Under the pieces are notes generated by a model. That model did no database searches, was not told the DNA's origin, and worked only from the letters and a program-made list of their open reading frames with translations. Shown in pieces: positions 25,866 through 33,849 of a stretch of DNA of 64,000 nucleotides. This DNA comes from Arcicella sp040387735. GTDB lineage: Bacteria; Bacteroidota; Bacteroidia; Cytophagales; Spirosomataceae. The stretch covers positions 97,690 through 161,689 of the forward strand of contig JAZKDE010000067.1 in the NCBI GenBank assembly GCA_040387735.1, written 5' to 3'. The position numbers were made by a program, and so were the translations under genes. How positions within the stretch are numbered: position 1 is the stretch's first letter; each line of letters begins with the position of its first letter.

Positions 25866-27389
25866 ATGAAAAAGCTAATTTTACTACTAATTGTGTTATT
25901 TTCTGCTAAAAGTTTTGCTCAGGACAAAATTACAAAAGAAGAAACTAAAACTACCGCTCTGCCTACTACAACTTCCACAAATCCTCCTCCAGTCATCACC
26001 AAACACCAGACTACCATCAACGGACAAACATTTTCATATACAGCCACCACTGGTTACATGACGTTGAAAGACGAGTTTGGAAAAGCGAAAGGTAATATAT
26101 TTTTCATTGCCTATACCAAAGATGGAGTAACGGATTTATCCAAAAGACCAATGACTTACACCTTCAACGGTGGCCCAGGTTCGGCTTCAGTTTGGTTACA
26201 TTTAGGGGCAATTGGACCAAAACGAATTTTAATGTCCGATAAAGGCGACGCTTTAGCTCCGCCTTATCAGTACGTAAATAATGAATACAGTTGGTTGGAT
26301 AAAACCGATTTAGTTTTCATTGACCCAATCAATACAGGGTATAGCCGTGCAGTACAAGGGGAAGACCCGAAGCAGTTTTTGGGTTACGTAGAAGATATTG
26401 AATCTGTTGGAGAATTTATCCGACTTTATACGGTAAAATACGGAAGATGGTCATCGCCTAAATTTTTGGCGGGTGAAAGTTATGGAACAACTCGTGCGGC
26501 GGGGCTTTCGGGTTATTTGCAGGATAAATTCAATATGTATATTAACGGAATTAGTTTAATTTCATCCATCTTGAATTTCCAAACGGCACGATTTGAAAAA
26601 GGAAATGATTTACCTTTTTCACTTTTTTTACCAACTTATACCGCAATGGCTTGGTATCATAAAAAAATTGCCAAAGAGTATCAAGGTGATTTACAAAAAA
26701 CGCTCCGAGAAGTTGAAAAATTTGCTCTCAATGAATATTCCACTGCATTAATGAAAGGAGATTTATTAACTCCAGAAGAAGAAAAACAGATAATTCAGAA
26801 ATTAAGTAAGTTTACAGGATTGAGTGAAACATACATTAAAAATACCAATATGAGAATTGAAATTGGGCGTTTTGTAAAGGAATTACTCCGTGACGAAGGC
26901 AAAACTGCAGGAAGGTTAGATGGCCGTTTTACAGGTACAGATTATGACAACGCAGGAGAAAGATACGAATTTGACCCGAGTTTAGATGCAACGATTTCGG
27001 GGCCCTACTCGACCTCAATCAATCAGTATTTACGTCAAGATTTAAAGTATGAAAATGACTTATCTTATTTGCTTTTAACGGGCAGAGTTCAACCTTGGAA
27101 CTATGGAAACGTACAAAATCAATATTTAAACGTGGCCGAAACATTGAGACAAGCCATGTCGAAAAACCCATTTTTAAAAGTTTGGATTCCTTCTGCTTAT
27201 TACGATTTAGCAACGCCATATTTCGCTGCGGAATACACTATCGCTCACGCAGGATTGAAACCAGAACAGCGTAAAAATATCAAATTCACCTATTATGAAG
27301 CTGGACACATGATGTATATTCACAAACCATCTTTAGTGAAATTGAAAAAAGAAGCCGACCAATTTTACGAAGAAACATTAAAGCAATAA
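25866..27389 (+). CDS. secreted S10-family serine carboxypeptidase
   Basis: 507-residue exported peptidase of the serine carboxypeptidase family (alpha/beta-hydrolase fold). A signal peptide (KLILLLIVLFSAKSFAQ) precedes a Thr/Pro-rich spacer and the catalytic domain. The oxyanion and substrate region is YTFNGGPGSASVWLHLGAIG. The nucleophile lies in GESYG (Ser about 204), the catalytic Asp is probably in YYDLATPYF and the His in EAGHMMY. S10 enzymes trim C-terminal residues at acidic pH; in bacteria the natural substrates are little known. It probably works in the periplasm or outside the cell, scavenging peptides. Confidence 0.92.
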   Translation: MKKLILLLIVLFSAKSFAQDKITKEETKTTALPTTTSTNPPPVITKHQTTINGQTFSYTATTGYMTLKDEFGKAKGNIFFIAYTKDGVTDLSKRPMTYTFNGGPGSASVWLHLGAIGPKRILMSDKGDALAPPYQYVNNEYSWLDKTDLVFIDPINTGYSRAVQGEDPKQFLGYVEDIESVGEFIRLYTVKYGRWSSPKFLAGESYGTTRAAGLSGYLQDKFNMYINGISLISSILNFQTARFEKGNDLPFSLFLPTYTAMAWYHKKIAKEYQGDLQKTLREVEKFALNEYSTALMKGDLLTPEEEKQIIQKLSKFTGLSETYIKNTNMRIEIGRFVKELLRDEGKTAGRLDGRFTGTDYDNAGERYEFDPSLDATISGPYSTSINQYLRQDLKYENDLSYLLLTGRVQPWNYGNVQNQYLNVAETLRQAMSKNPFLKVWIPSAYYDLATPYFAAEYTIAHAGLKPEQRKNIKFTYYEAGHMMYIHKPSLVKLKKEADQFYEETLKQ

Positions 27390-27395
27390 AACGTA

Positions 27396-27427
27396 AACAT
27401 CCCGAATTTGTACAAATTCGGGATGTT
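27396..27427. terminator. 32-bp perfect palindrome between convergent genes
   Basis: Perfect zero-spacer inverted repeat centred at 27411/27412 (ATCCCGAATTTGT and its complement), flanked by A/T tracts. Likely a two-way terminator for the peptidase and the 27447 gene. Confidence 0.8.
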
Positions 27428-27446
27428 AAAACGTAAAACTCGTATA

Positions 27447-28643
27447 TTATTTCTCCATGAAACACACACTTCCACCAACCCAATCAAAATCTTTATTGTA
27501 ACGAACTCCAATCATCTCTCCACGGGAAAGGCGAGCTAAATTTGTCAATAATATGGGTCTTGATTCATCCTTCTGCCAAATATAAAGCATCCTAATTTCG
27601 CATTTCACTTTACTTCCATCCGTTGTTTGAATAACAGGTTCGTACTTTACTTTTTTCTGCAAAATATAATTTTCTGGATCAACAATCCCTGATAAATCTT
27701 CGGATAAAACATTGATAATCACGCCAGTACCTGCAAAAGAAAACAACGGTTTAAGCACATAATCAGATAATTTTTCTGGATAAATCCCCTTATACTCACT
27801 CAAAAATCTACATTCAGGAATATAAGGATTATTCAAAAATGGCATCATAAATTTACTGATTCTGAAAAACCAATTCGGATGACCAATCCATTCAACATCA
27901 ACATCATCAGTTAAATTAAAATCCGTTTTTAAATCTGGGAAATTTGTCAAATCATCAAAAATCAAGCGATTATAAATTCGATGAATTGGCGTTTTGACAC
28001 CTTCATTACTATAAAATAATTTTCGTCCTTCCTTGATAATTTTTGTCAAACAAACTGCCTTAACACCAATTAGATTTTCGGTAATATCAAAGTCAACCCG
28101 TGTTTTTTGAGTTTCTGGATAAATCTCTAATAAAATTACATTTTCAATTTTCTCATTGCCAATAATCAGCTTTTTGAAAGCATCAACGTAGGATTTTCTA
28201 TCATGATTATTGAACAAAAATTCATAATTTTCAGGAATAGAAAAATGCTTTTGAAAAGTTTCTGAAAGCAAATATTGAAAACCAAATAGTGAAGGAAAAC
28301 CCTGTAATTCAATCAATTGAGGCACAAAATCGCCATTTTCATCTTGACAAACTGCAAAATCTATTGCTAAAAAAGACGTATGATTATTTTCGTTTGGAAC
28401 ATTTTGATTGTTTGGAATTGCCTTCTCAGTTTTTATCTTAAAATCATCCTGAGCAATCACATCAACGATACTTTCACAAGTTTCTATCAACTTGTCCTTC
28501 AAGGATTTAGGTACAAAAACTGGCGTTTCGGCTACTCTAAACTCAATTGGTTTGGGCGTAGCGTGATTCAAATCAACAAGAAATTCTTGGTATTTTTGTT
28601 GATTGAAAGACTGATTATATTGTTCTCTAATTGATGCTTGCAT
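27447..28643 (-). CDS. ATP-grasp-like protein, last gene of the amidoligase cluster
   Basis: 398-residue cytosolic protein, not matched to a named family by eye. The C-terminal third looks like an ATP-grasp domain: SDYVLKPLFSFAGTGVIINV (nucleotide-binding strand and Gly-rich loop, about 290-310), a following ILQKKVKYEP (adenine-contact region) and VKCEIRMLYIW with candidate metal-binding Glu/Arg, ending LARLSRGEMIGVRYN. The middle stretch VPQLIELQGFPSLFGFQ recalls permuted ATP-grasp ligases such as glutathionylspermidine synthetase. It follows the amidotransferase gene by 29 bp and is probably co-transcribed. Predicted to join a carboxylate to an amine; substrates unknown. Confidence 0.55.
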   Translation of the reverse strand: MQASIREQYNQSFNQQKYQEFLVDLNHATPKPIEFRVAETPVFVPKSLKDKLIETCESIVDVIAQDDFKIKTEKAIPNNQNVPNENNHTSFLAIDFAVCQDENGDFVPQLIELQGFPSLFGFQYLLSETFQKHFSIPENYEFLFNNHDRKSYVDAFKKLIIGNEKIENVILLEIYPETQKTRVDFDITENLIGVKAVCLTKIIKEGRKLFYSNEGVKTPIHRIYNRLIFDDLTNFPDLKTDFNLTDDVDVEWIGHPNWFFRISKFMMPFLNNPYIPECRFLSEYKGIYPEKLSDYVLKPLFSFAGTGVIINVLSEDLSGIVDPENYILQKKVKYEPVIQTTDGSKVKCEIRMLYIWQKDESRPILLTNLARLSRGEMIGVRYNKDFDWVGGSVCFMEK

Positions 28644-28672
28644 AGTTAAAATTACGGACTTCCATCTCCGTG

Positions 28673-29521
28673 TTACATGACCAATTCTCTTTGCATTACT
28701 GATTCCATTGCTTTTTTCAAAAACTTAGGAATGATGATAGATTCGGTCAGTAAAATTTTGTCTGGATCGTCCAATTTATCAATCATATCATTGTACTTTT
28801 CTAAGCCGTGCGTTTTTATAACTGCTTTCTTTTTATCTTCTGTCAAAAGCAGTTTCAACATCCCAATTGCATCTGCTTCTGGGTGAAATTGAGTTCCAAA
28901 AATTTCTTCTGAAAAGCGAATAGCCATAATGGCACGCTCTAAATTTATGTGTGGACGCTCTTTTTCCATTCTCAAAATAGTAACGCCCATATCTTTAATC
29001 CGTTTTTTATTTGGGCTAACCAATTGATAATCACGAGAATCAACCACAAAAAAGGGTTCTGGCAAACCATCAAACAATTCTTCTTTGACAGATTTATCAA
29101 TTTGATTCACTGGAAAAACTCCGAAAGATGTTCCTCTTCGTTTGGTTACTTTTCCAATGGCCAAATGTCTGGCAACTAATTGAAAGGAATGACAAATCAA
29201 GAACATATACTTTTTTGTACTTTCTCCATTTTGAACAGACTCAGATTTATTATTTTCGAATATCGAATCAATCAATTCAAAATAAGGTTTTTCCCAAACT
29301 TCTTCCGATGCTAATGGACTACCTGGCCCTCCCGAAGAGATAAAAATATCGTAACTTAAATCAGGTAATTCGTTATTTGCTCTAACGTTAAAAATCTTAG
29401 TTTCAACGTTAATTCCTTCGCTTGATTGAAATTCATTTACCAAATTAACAATACAACGCATTCCTTCGCCAGGTACGTTGTCATACATGTCCAAAATGGC
29501 TATTTTTAGTGGTTTTTGCAT
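28673..29521 (-). CDS. class I glutamine amidotransferase-like protein
   Basis: 282-residue protein with a class I glutamine amidotransferase fold. The start is taken at 29521 (MQKPLKIAILDMYD). The catalytic triad is present: nucleophile Cys110 in FLICHSFQL, and His213 and Glu215 in GTQFHPEAD. The oxyanion stretch SSGGPGSP (63-70) is also intact. A C-terminal ~55-residue extension rich in Lys/Asp (KAVIKTHGLEKYNDMIDKLD) goes beyond the minimal domain. It may release ammonia from glutamine or hydrolyse a gamma-glutamyl bond of a product made by the neighbouring ligases. It lies between the GCS2-like and ATP-grasp-like genes. Confidence 0.8.
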   Translation of the reverse strand: MQKPLKIAILDMYDNVPGEGMRCIVNLVNEFQSSEGINVETKIFNVRANNELPDLSYDIFISSGGPGSPLASEEVWEKPYFELIDSIFENNKSESVQNGESTKKYMFLICHSFQLVARHLAIGKVTKRRGTSFGVFPVNQIDKSVKEELFDGLPEPFFVVDSRDYQLVSPNKKRIKDMGVTILRMEKERPHINLERAIMAIRFSEEIFGTQFHPEADAIGMLKLLLTEDKKKAVIKTHGLEKYNDMIDKLDDPDKILLTESIIIPKFLKKAMESVMQRELVM

Positions 29522-29700
29522 AATTTTATTCGCCTTGAGTTGATGATTGATTGAAACATTAATGTGTTGCAAGTCAAATATTTACACAAAATTAATCAAT
29601 TAATAACCACTTAGAAACATTGACAACCCAGAAAAAATCAGAAAATCGTTCAATGAAGAATTTGAATTATTAGAAACTCATTACGGTTCTCGAAAACCAG

Positions 29701-30807
29701 TTACAAGTAAATCCCGTGCTTGGTTTCTTCCACAATATAATCTACTACGGCTTTCAAATCTCCCCCAGATTGTTCAAAAACAGCTAATTGACGGTCAGCT
29801 CCTGTGCCGTGATCAAGAATTTGTTTAATGTATTCAACCTCTTTTCGACTACCTAATTCATCTAAAACATCATCGACAAATTCCAATAACTCACCGCATA
29901 AATCTCGATATGGCACTTCTTCTTGTTTCCCAAAATCAATTAATTTTCCTTGAATTCCATATCGAGCTGCTCGCCATTTATTTTCATTAATTAATACTCG
30001 TCGATAGGGACGGAAACTTAGATTTTGCTTCAAAAGTTTGTGCATTTTTGCGACTAAAGCCTGCATCAGCGCCGCTAAACAAATGGTTTCGTCAATTCTC
30101 ATTGGAATATCACAAATTCGGAATTCGATGGTTTCAAAATACGGATGAAGTCGAATATCCCACCAAATTTTTTTGCCATTATCAATGCAATTTGTTTTGA
30201 CTAAAAGATTAATATATTCATCGTACTCACTGGCAGAGGCAAAAAATTCTGGAATTCCAGTACGAGGAAATTTATCAAAAACCTTTGAGCGATAAGATTT
30301 GAAACCCGTATTCCGACCGCACCAAAAAGGAGAATTCGTTGAAAGTGCGTAGATATGCGGCAAAAAGTAACGAACTGCATTCAAAATTTGAATTCCTTCT
30401 TGCCGACTTTCAATACCAACGTGAACGTGCAATCCAAAAATCAAATTTCCTCTTGCCACGTCTCTCATTTCGTCGATTAAGGCATCGTAGCGTTCATTTG
30501 GCGTAATTAATTGGTCTTGCCAATCAGAAAAAGGATGCGTTCCAGCCGCCGCAACTTTCAGATTTTGTTGATCAGCTAATTCAATAATATGTTTTCTAAG
30601 TTCAGTAACTTCCGCTCGGGCTTCTTGAATATTATAGCAAATATTCGTCCCCACCTCCACAACAGCTTGGTGCATTTCGGCTTTAACTCGTTCGTGCAAC
30701 GTAATTTGTCCGCCTTCCACAATTTTACTCATGTGCGAACGTAATTCACGGGTTATAGGGTCAATCGTTTGAAATTCTTCCTCGATTCCAAGTGTAAATA
30801 ATGGCAT
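29701..30807 (-). CDS. GCS2-family carboxylate-amine ligase (YbdK-like)
   Basis: 368-residue enzyme of the glutamate-cysteine ligase 2 family (COG2170), glutamine-synthetase-like fold. These ligases couple a carboxylate, commonly the gamma-carboxyl of glutamate, to an amine using ATP. The start is set at 30807 (MPLFTLGIEEEFQT), the normal family N-terminus, with the metal-binding Glu cluster at 9-11. Other signatures are GLHVHVGIESRQEG, the HPYFETIEFRICDIPM stretch and ENKWRAARYGIQG. It is the third gene of the cluster, 90 bp after the RimK-like gene. Glutathione synthesis proper is not indicated, as no GshB homologue is recognised. Confidence 0.88.
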   Translation of the reverse strand: MPLFTLGIEEEFQTIDPITRELRSHMSKIVEGGQITLHERVKAEMHQAVVEVGTNICYNIQEARAEVTELRKHIIELADQQNLKVAAAGTHPFSDWQDQLITPNERYDALIDEMRDVARGNLIFGLHVHVGIESRQEGIQILNAVRYFLPHIYALSTNSPFWCGRNTGFKSYRSKVFDKFPRTGIPEFFASASEYDEYINLLVKTNCIDNGKKIWWDIRLHPYFETIEFRICDIPMRIDETICLAALMQALVAKMHKLLKQNLSFRPYRRVLINENKWRAARYGIQGKLIDFGKQEEVPYRDLCGELLEFVDDVLDELGSRKEVEYIKQILDHGTGADRQLAVFEQSGGDLKAVVDYIVEETKHGIYL

Positions 30808-30897
30808 ATTTTTAAATTTTATTTGGTTCTTCTGAAAAGCCAATTTCGGATTTTAAACCCAATTGACTTTTCAGAATTACTTAATTTCAACATTACC

Positions 30898-31869
30898 TTA
30901 AACTAATGAACTCCTTTCTTTTCCTTGAACTGACGACTGAATAAATGTTCCCCAAGTAAGGTTATCTTTTCCAGGTTTATGTTTCTTTGCACGGTCAATG
31001 GCAACTTTCGCCGCCGTTTCAACCACCCAATCAAAATTTTCTTGTCCAACAGAATTAATATCAGCATCAGGAGCTGGGTTACAAAAATCAATGGCATAAG
31101 GAATTCCGTCTTTCACCGCAAATTCAACTGTATTGAAGTCGTAACCTAAAGCTTTATTCAATTTTAAAACGTAATCTTTAACCGTAGCTAATAATTTTTT
31201 AGCTTCCGGGCCAGTCGGCAAAGTTGCGTCATAACGCAAATGATGCGGATTTCTTGGTTCGTAGGGCATAATTTTCACTTCCTTTCCACCGATACAATAA
31301 CAACGGAAATAATCAGTAAAAACAATTTCTTCCTGCAAAAGCATCACCAATTGGTCGGTTTCATCGTAAGCATTGAAAAGTTCATCGGGATTTCTCACCT
31401 TATAAACGCTTTTCCAGCCTCCACCCGAGTGCGGTTTCATGTACGCAGGAAAACCAATATGATCAAAAATATCGCCCCAAGGTAGCGGAAATTTTAGATT
31501 TCGGAACGATGTTTCAGAAGTATCAGCGGGACGTTCTTTGGATGGTAATAAAATAGTTTTCGGAACGGGAACTCCCAAATGTACCGCCAAAGCGTTATTG
31601 AAAAATTTCTCGTCCGCCGACCACCAAAAAGGATTATTTATAACCGCCGTACCCGCCAAAGCTGTATTTTTGAGCATGGCACGATAAAAAGGAACGTCTT
31701 GAGAGATTCGGTCAATAATAACATCATAACCCGACGATTCGCCTTGTAAAACTTTATCGACAATCATTCGTTCTGCCATTATTCCCGCAGGAGCAATTTG
31801 ATTCACTCGCTCAACAAATGCCTCAGGAAATGATGATTCCATACCGTGAAGAATACCAATTTTTTTCAT
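30898..31869 (-). CDS. RimK-like ATP-grasp ligase
   Basis: 323-residue ATP-grasp enzyme of the RimK/D-Ala-ligase-like group. The start at 31869 gives MKKIGILHGMESSFPEAFVE. An N-terminal pre-ATP-grasp domain (1-110) precedes the ATP-binding part with FPAYMKPHSGGGWKSVYKV (phosphate-binding loop at 145-152) and LLQEEIVF for the adenine. The metal ligands are in VEFAVKDGIPYAIDFCNPAPD (Glu249, Asp261, Asn264). It should activate a carboxylate as acyl phosphate and ligate it to an amine. Adjacent GCS2, amidotransferase and a second ATP-grasp gene suggest stepwise assembly of an oligo-amide. Confidence 0.85.
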   Translation of the reverse strand: MKKIGILHGMESSFPEAFVERVNQIAPAGIMAERMIVDKVLQGESSGYDVIIDRISQDVPFYRAMLKNTALAGTAVINNPFWWSADEKFFNNALAVHLGVPVPKTILLPSKERPADTSETSFRNLKFPLPWGDIFDHIGFPAYMKPHSGGGWKSVYKVRNPDELFNAYDETDQLVMLLQEEIVFTDYFRCYCIGGKEVKIMPYEPRNPHHLRYDATLPTGPEAKKLLATVKDYVLKLNKALGYDFNTVEFAVKDGIPYAIDFCNPAPDADINSVGQENFDWVVETAAKVAIDRAKKHKPGKDNLTWGTFIQSSVQGKERSSLV

Positions 31870-31965
31870 AGATTTTGTAATCACACAGATTAATGCAATT
31901 GAAGAGAATCACTACATTGCATCTACTGTTGTGTTTTTATTAGTTATTGATTAATGCTTATTTTC

Positions 31966-32670
31966 TTAAATTTTATTCAAATATTCAGGAAACATTTCAC
32001 GCCAAATATCCCAATCGTGCGTCCCGTGCCAACGAATATCTAACCAGTGGTTTATATTTTTATGAGCCAATATTTTGGATAATCTTTCATTTTCTGGCTT
32101 ACAGAAATCTGCGTTGCAAGTCCCCAACGTAATATTCATATTCCACAAATTCGAATTATTAGATTCTGGTAAATAATCGGGCGGATTATTGAAATATACG
32201 CTTTCATTGTAAAAATCCCCTAAAAATGAACGAATGTCAAAAGCTGCTCCCATCGTAAACAAATGAGAAACCTTTTCTGGATGACGAAAGGCAAAATTTG
32301 CCGCATGAAAACCACCAAAACTGCAACCTGCAACGGCTACTTTAGAGACATTACATTCACTCATAATGGCAGGAATCAACTCTTCATTCAAGTATTGATC
32401 ATAATAAATATGATTCTGAATTCGTTCAGCGGGGTGCAAATGCTTGCCGTACCACGAATACTTATCAATACTATCGGGGCAATAAATTTTCACCTTCCCA
32501 CTTTCAATGTGTCCCCGAGCCGATTCAATCAATTTAAAATCTTTAGCTTCGTAATATCTACCCATAGTAGTCGGGAAAACAATAACAGGATAGCCCCAAT
32601 TGCCATAAATAAGCATTTCATTATCCGCCCCAAGATGGTGCGAATAATACTTTACATAACGTTCTTGCAT
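31966..32670 (-). CDS. alpha/beta-hydrolase (esterase), first gene of the amidoligase cluster
   Basis: 234-residue cytosolic alpha/beta-hydrolase without signal peptide. The nucleophile elbow AGCSFGG holds Ser117. GTHDW near the end supplies the likely catalytic His217, and the acid may be an Asp around 185-190. It resembles COG4947-type esterases. Family members elsewhere hydrolyse acyl or thioester bonds. It heads a five-gene same-strand run (gaps of 96, 90, 179 and 29 bp), so it could release, trim or cyclise the ligated product, or act as an editing thioesterase. It diverges from the secreted esterase, sharing a 93-bp promoter region. Confidence 0.8.
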   Translation of the reverse strand: MQERYVKYYSHHLGADNEMLIYGNWGYPVIVFPTTMGRYYEAKDFKLIESARGHIESGKVKIYCPDSIDKYSWYGKHLHPAERIQNHIYYDQYLNEELIPAIMSECNVSKVAVAGCSFGGFHAANFAFRHPEKVSHLFTMGAAFDIRSFLGDFYNESVYFNNPPDYLPESNNSNLWNMNITLGTCNADFCKPENERLSKILAHKNINHWLDIRWHGTHDWDIWREMFPEYLNKI

Positions 32671-32763
32671 AAAGTGAAGGGCTTGAATTATATTTTTATT
32701 GTTAAATTTATCCTAAAATAGAGATTGTTTTTTAGTTTCAAAAGATTTCAAACGATATTTTTT

Positions 32764-33639
32764 ATGTCAAAATATTTGTTCACGAGCCTGTTTTGTGGAA
32801 TAGTCCTAAATTTAACAGCTCAACAAAACCTTAGCAAAGTGATAGAAAATAACCCTCCACTAACTCAAATTCAAGAAAATATTACTTCCGAATATTTACA
32901 GCGTGATGTGCACTTGACTTTGATATATCCTAAAACTGATTCTTTAAAATTAAAAGTACTTATTTTTAATGACGGGCAAGATTTTGAATCCCTGAGGATG
33001 AAATTGAGCATTTCTACTTTATTGAACGAAAATGCGATTAACCCATTCTTATGCGTCGGAATTCATGCCAACGGCGAGCGTTTACACGAATATGGAACTG
33101 CCAGTCAGCCCGACTACAAACACCGTGGAGCGAAGGCAAAACAACATAATGATTTTATACTTTTAGAGCTTTTACCCATGTTGAAAGAAAAATATTCCAT
33201 TCAATATGAGGGGAATGTTATTGCAGGATTGTCATTGGGCGGACTTTCGGCGATGGATATAGGTTGGAATAATCCTGCGGTATTCTCAAAAATAGGTGTT
33301 TTTTCGGGTGCATTGTGGTGGAGACAAAAATCAGAAGAAGATGGTTATACCGATGAAAATGACCGAATAATTCATAATATTGTTCGTTATGGAGACTATA
33401 AAGAAAAAATGGCGTTTTGGTTTGAAGCGGGTACCAATGATGAACAATCTGACCGAAATAATAATGGAATTATTGATGCCATCGACGACACCTTAGATTT
33501 AATTAAAGAATTGGAAAAGAAAGGTTATCACAAAGACCGAGACATTATCTACCGAGAAGTAGTCGGAGGCGAGCATAATCAACATACTTGGTCGCAGGTT
33601 TTACCCGAATTTTTAGTGTGGGCTTTTGGAAATAAGTAG
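32764..33639 (+). CDS. secreted esterase with EF-hand-like loop
   Basis: 291-residue alpha/beta-hydrolase of the esterase D/Fes-like group, exported by a signal peptide (KYLFTSLFCGIVLNLTAQ, 3-20). The start at 32764 is preferred over the upstream frame extension because it begins the signal peptide. The nucleophile motif GLSLGG has Ser157; GGEHNQHTW has the likely His271. Unusually, residues 230-242 (DRNNNGIIDAIDD) fit a calcium-binding EF-hand loop at positions 1, 3, 5, 6, 8, 9 and 12. Divergent from the amidoligase cluster, it may process the same compound outside the cytoplasm, for example as a siderophore-type esterase; this is inference. Confidence 0.82.
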   Translation: MSKYLFTSLFCGIVLNLTAQQNLSKVIENNPPLTQIQENITSEYLQRDVHLTLIYPKTDSLKLKVLIFNDGQDFESLRMKLSISTLLNENAINPFLCVGIHANGERLHEYGTASQPDYKHRGAKAKQHNDFILLELLPMLKEKYSIQYEGNVIAGLSLGGLSAMDIGWNNPAVFSKIGVFSGALWWRQKSEEDGYTDENDRIIHNIVRYGDYKEKMAFWFEAGTNDEQSDRNNNGIIDAIDDTLDLIKELEKKGYHKDRDIIYREVVGGEHNQHTWSQVLPEFLVWAFGNK

Positions 33640-33849
33640 CATCACAACATTAATCTAATAGTAGTCTCAATGCTCAGCGACACAATAATCAAAATTATTT
33701 TTTAGACCTTTCGAGTCTTTATAGCCAATCCAAAACCATCCGTTTTAGATAATTTTAAGACCTTTTAACATTTAACAACCTCGCAAAAACAACCAATTAG
33801 CTTATCATTGCATCTAAATAAAGTTCACATAAATAAACTCCTCAAATTC

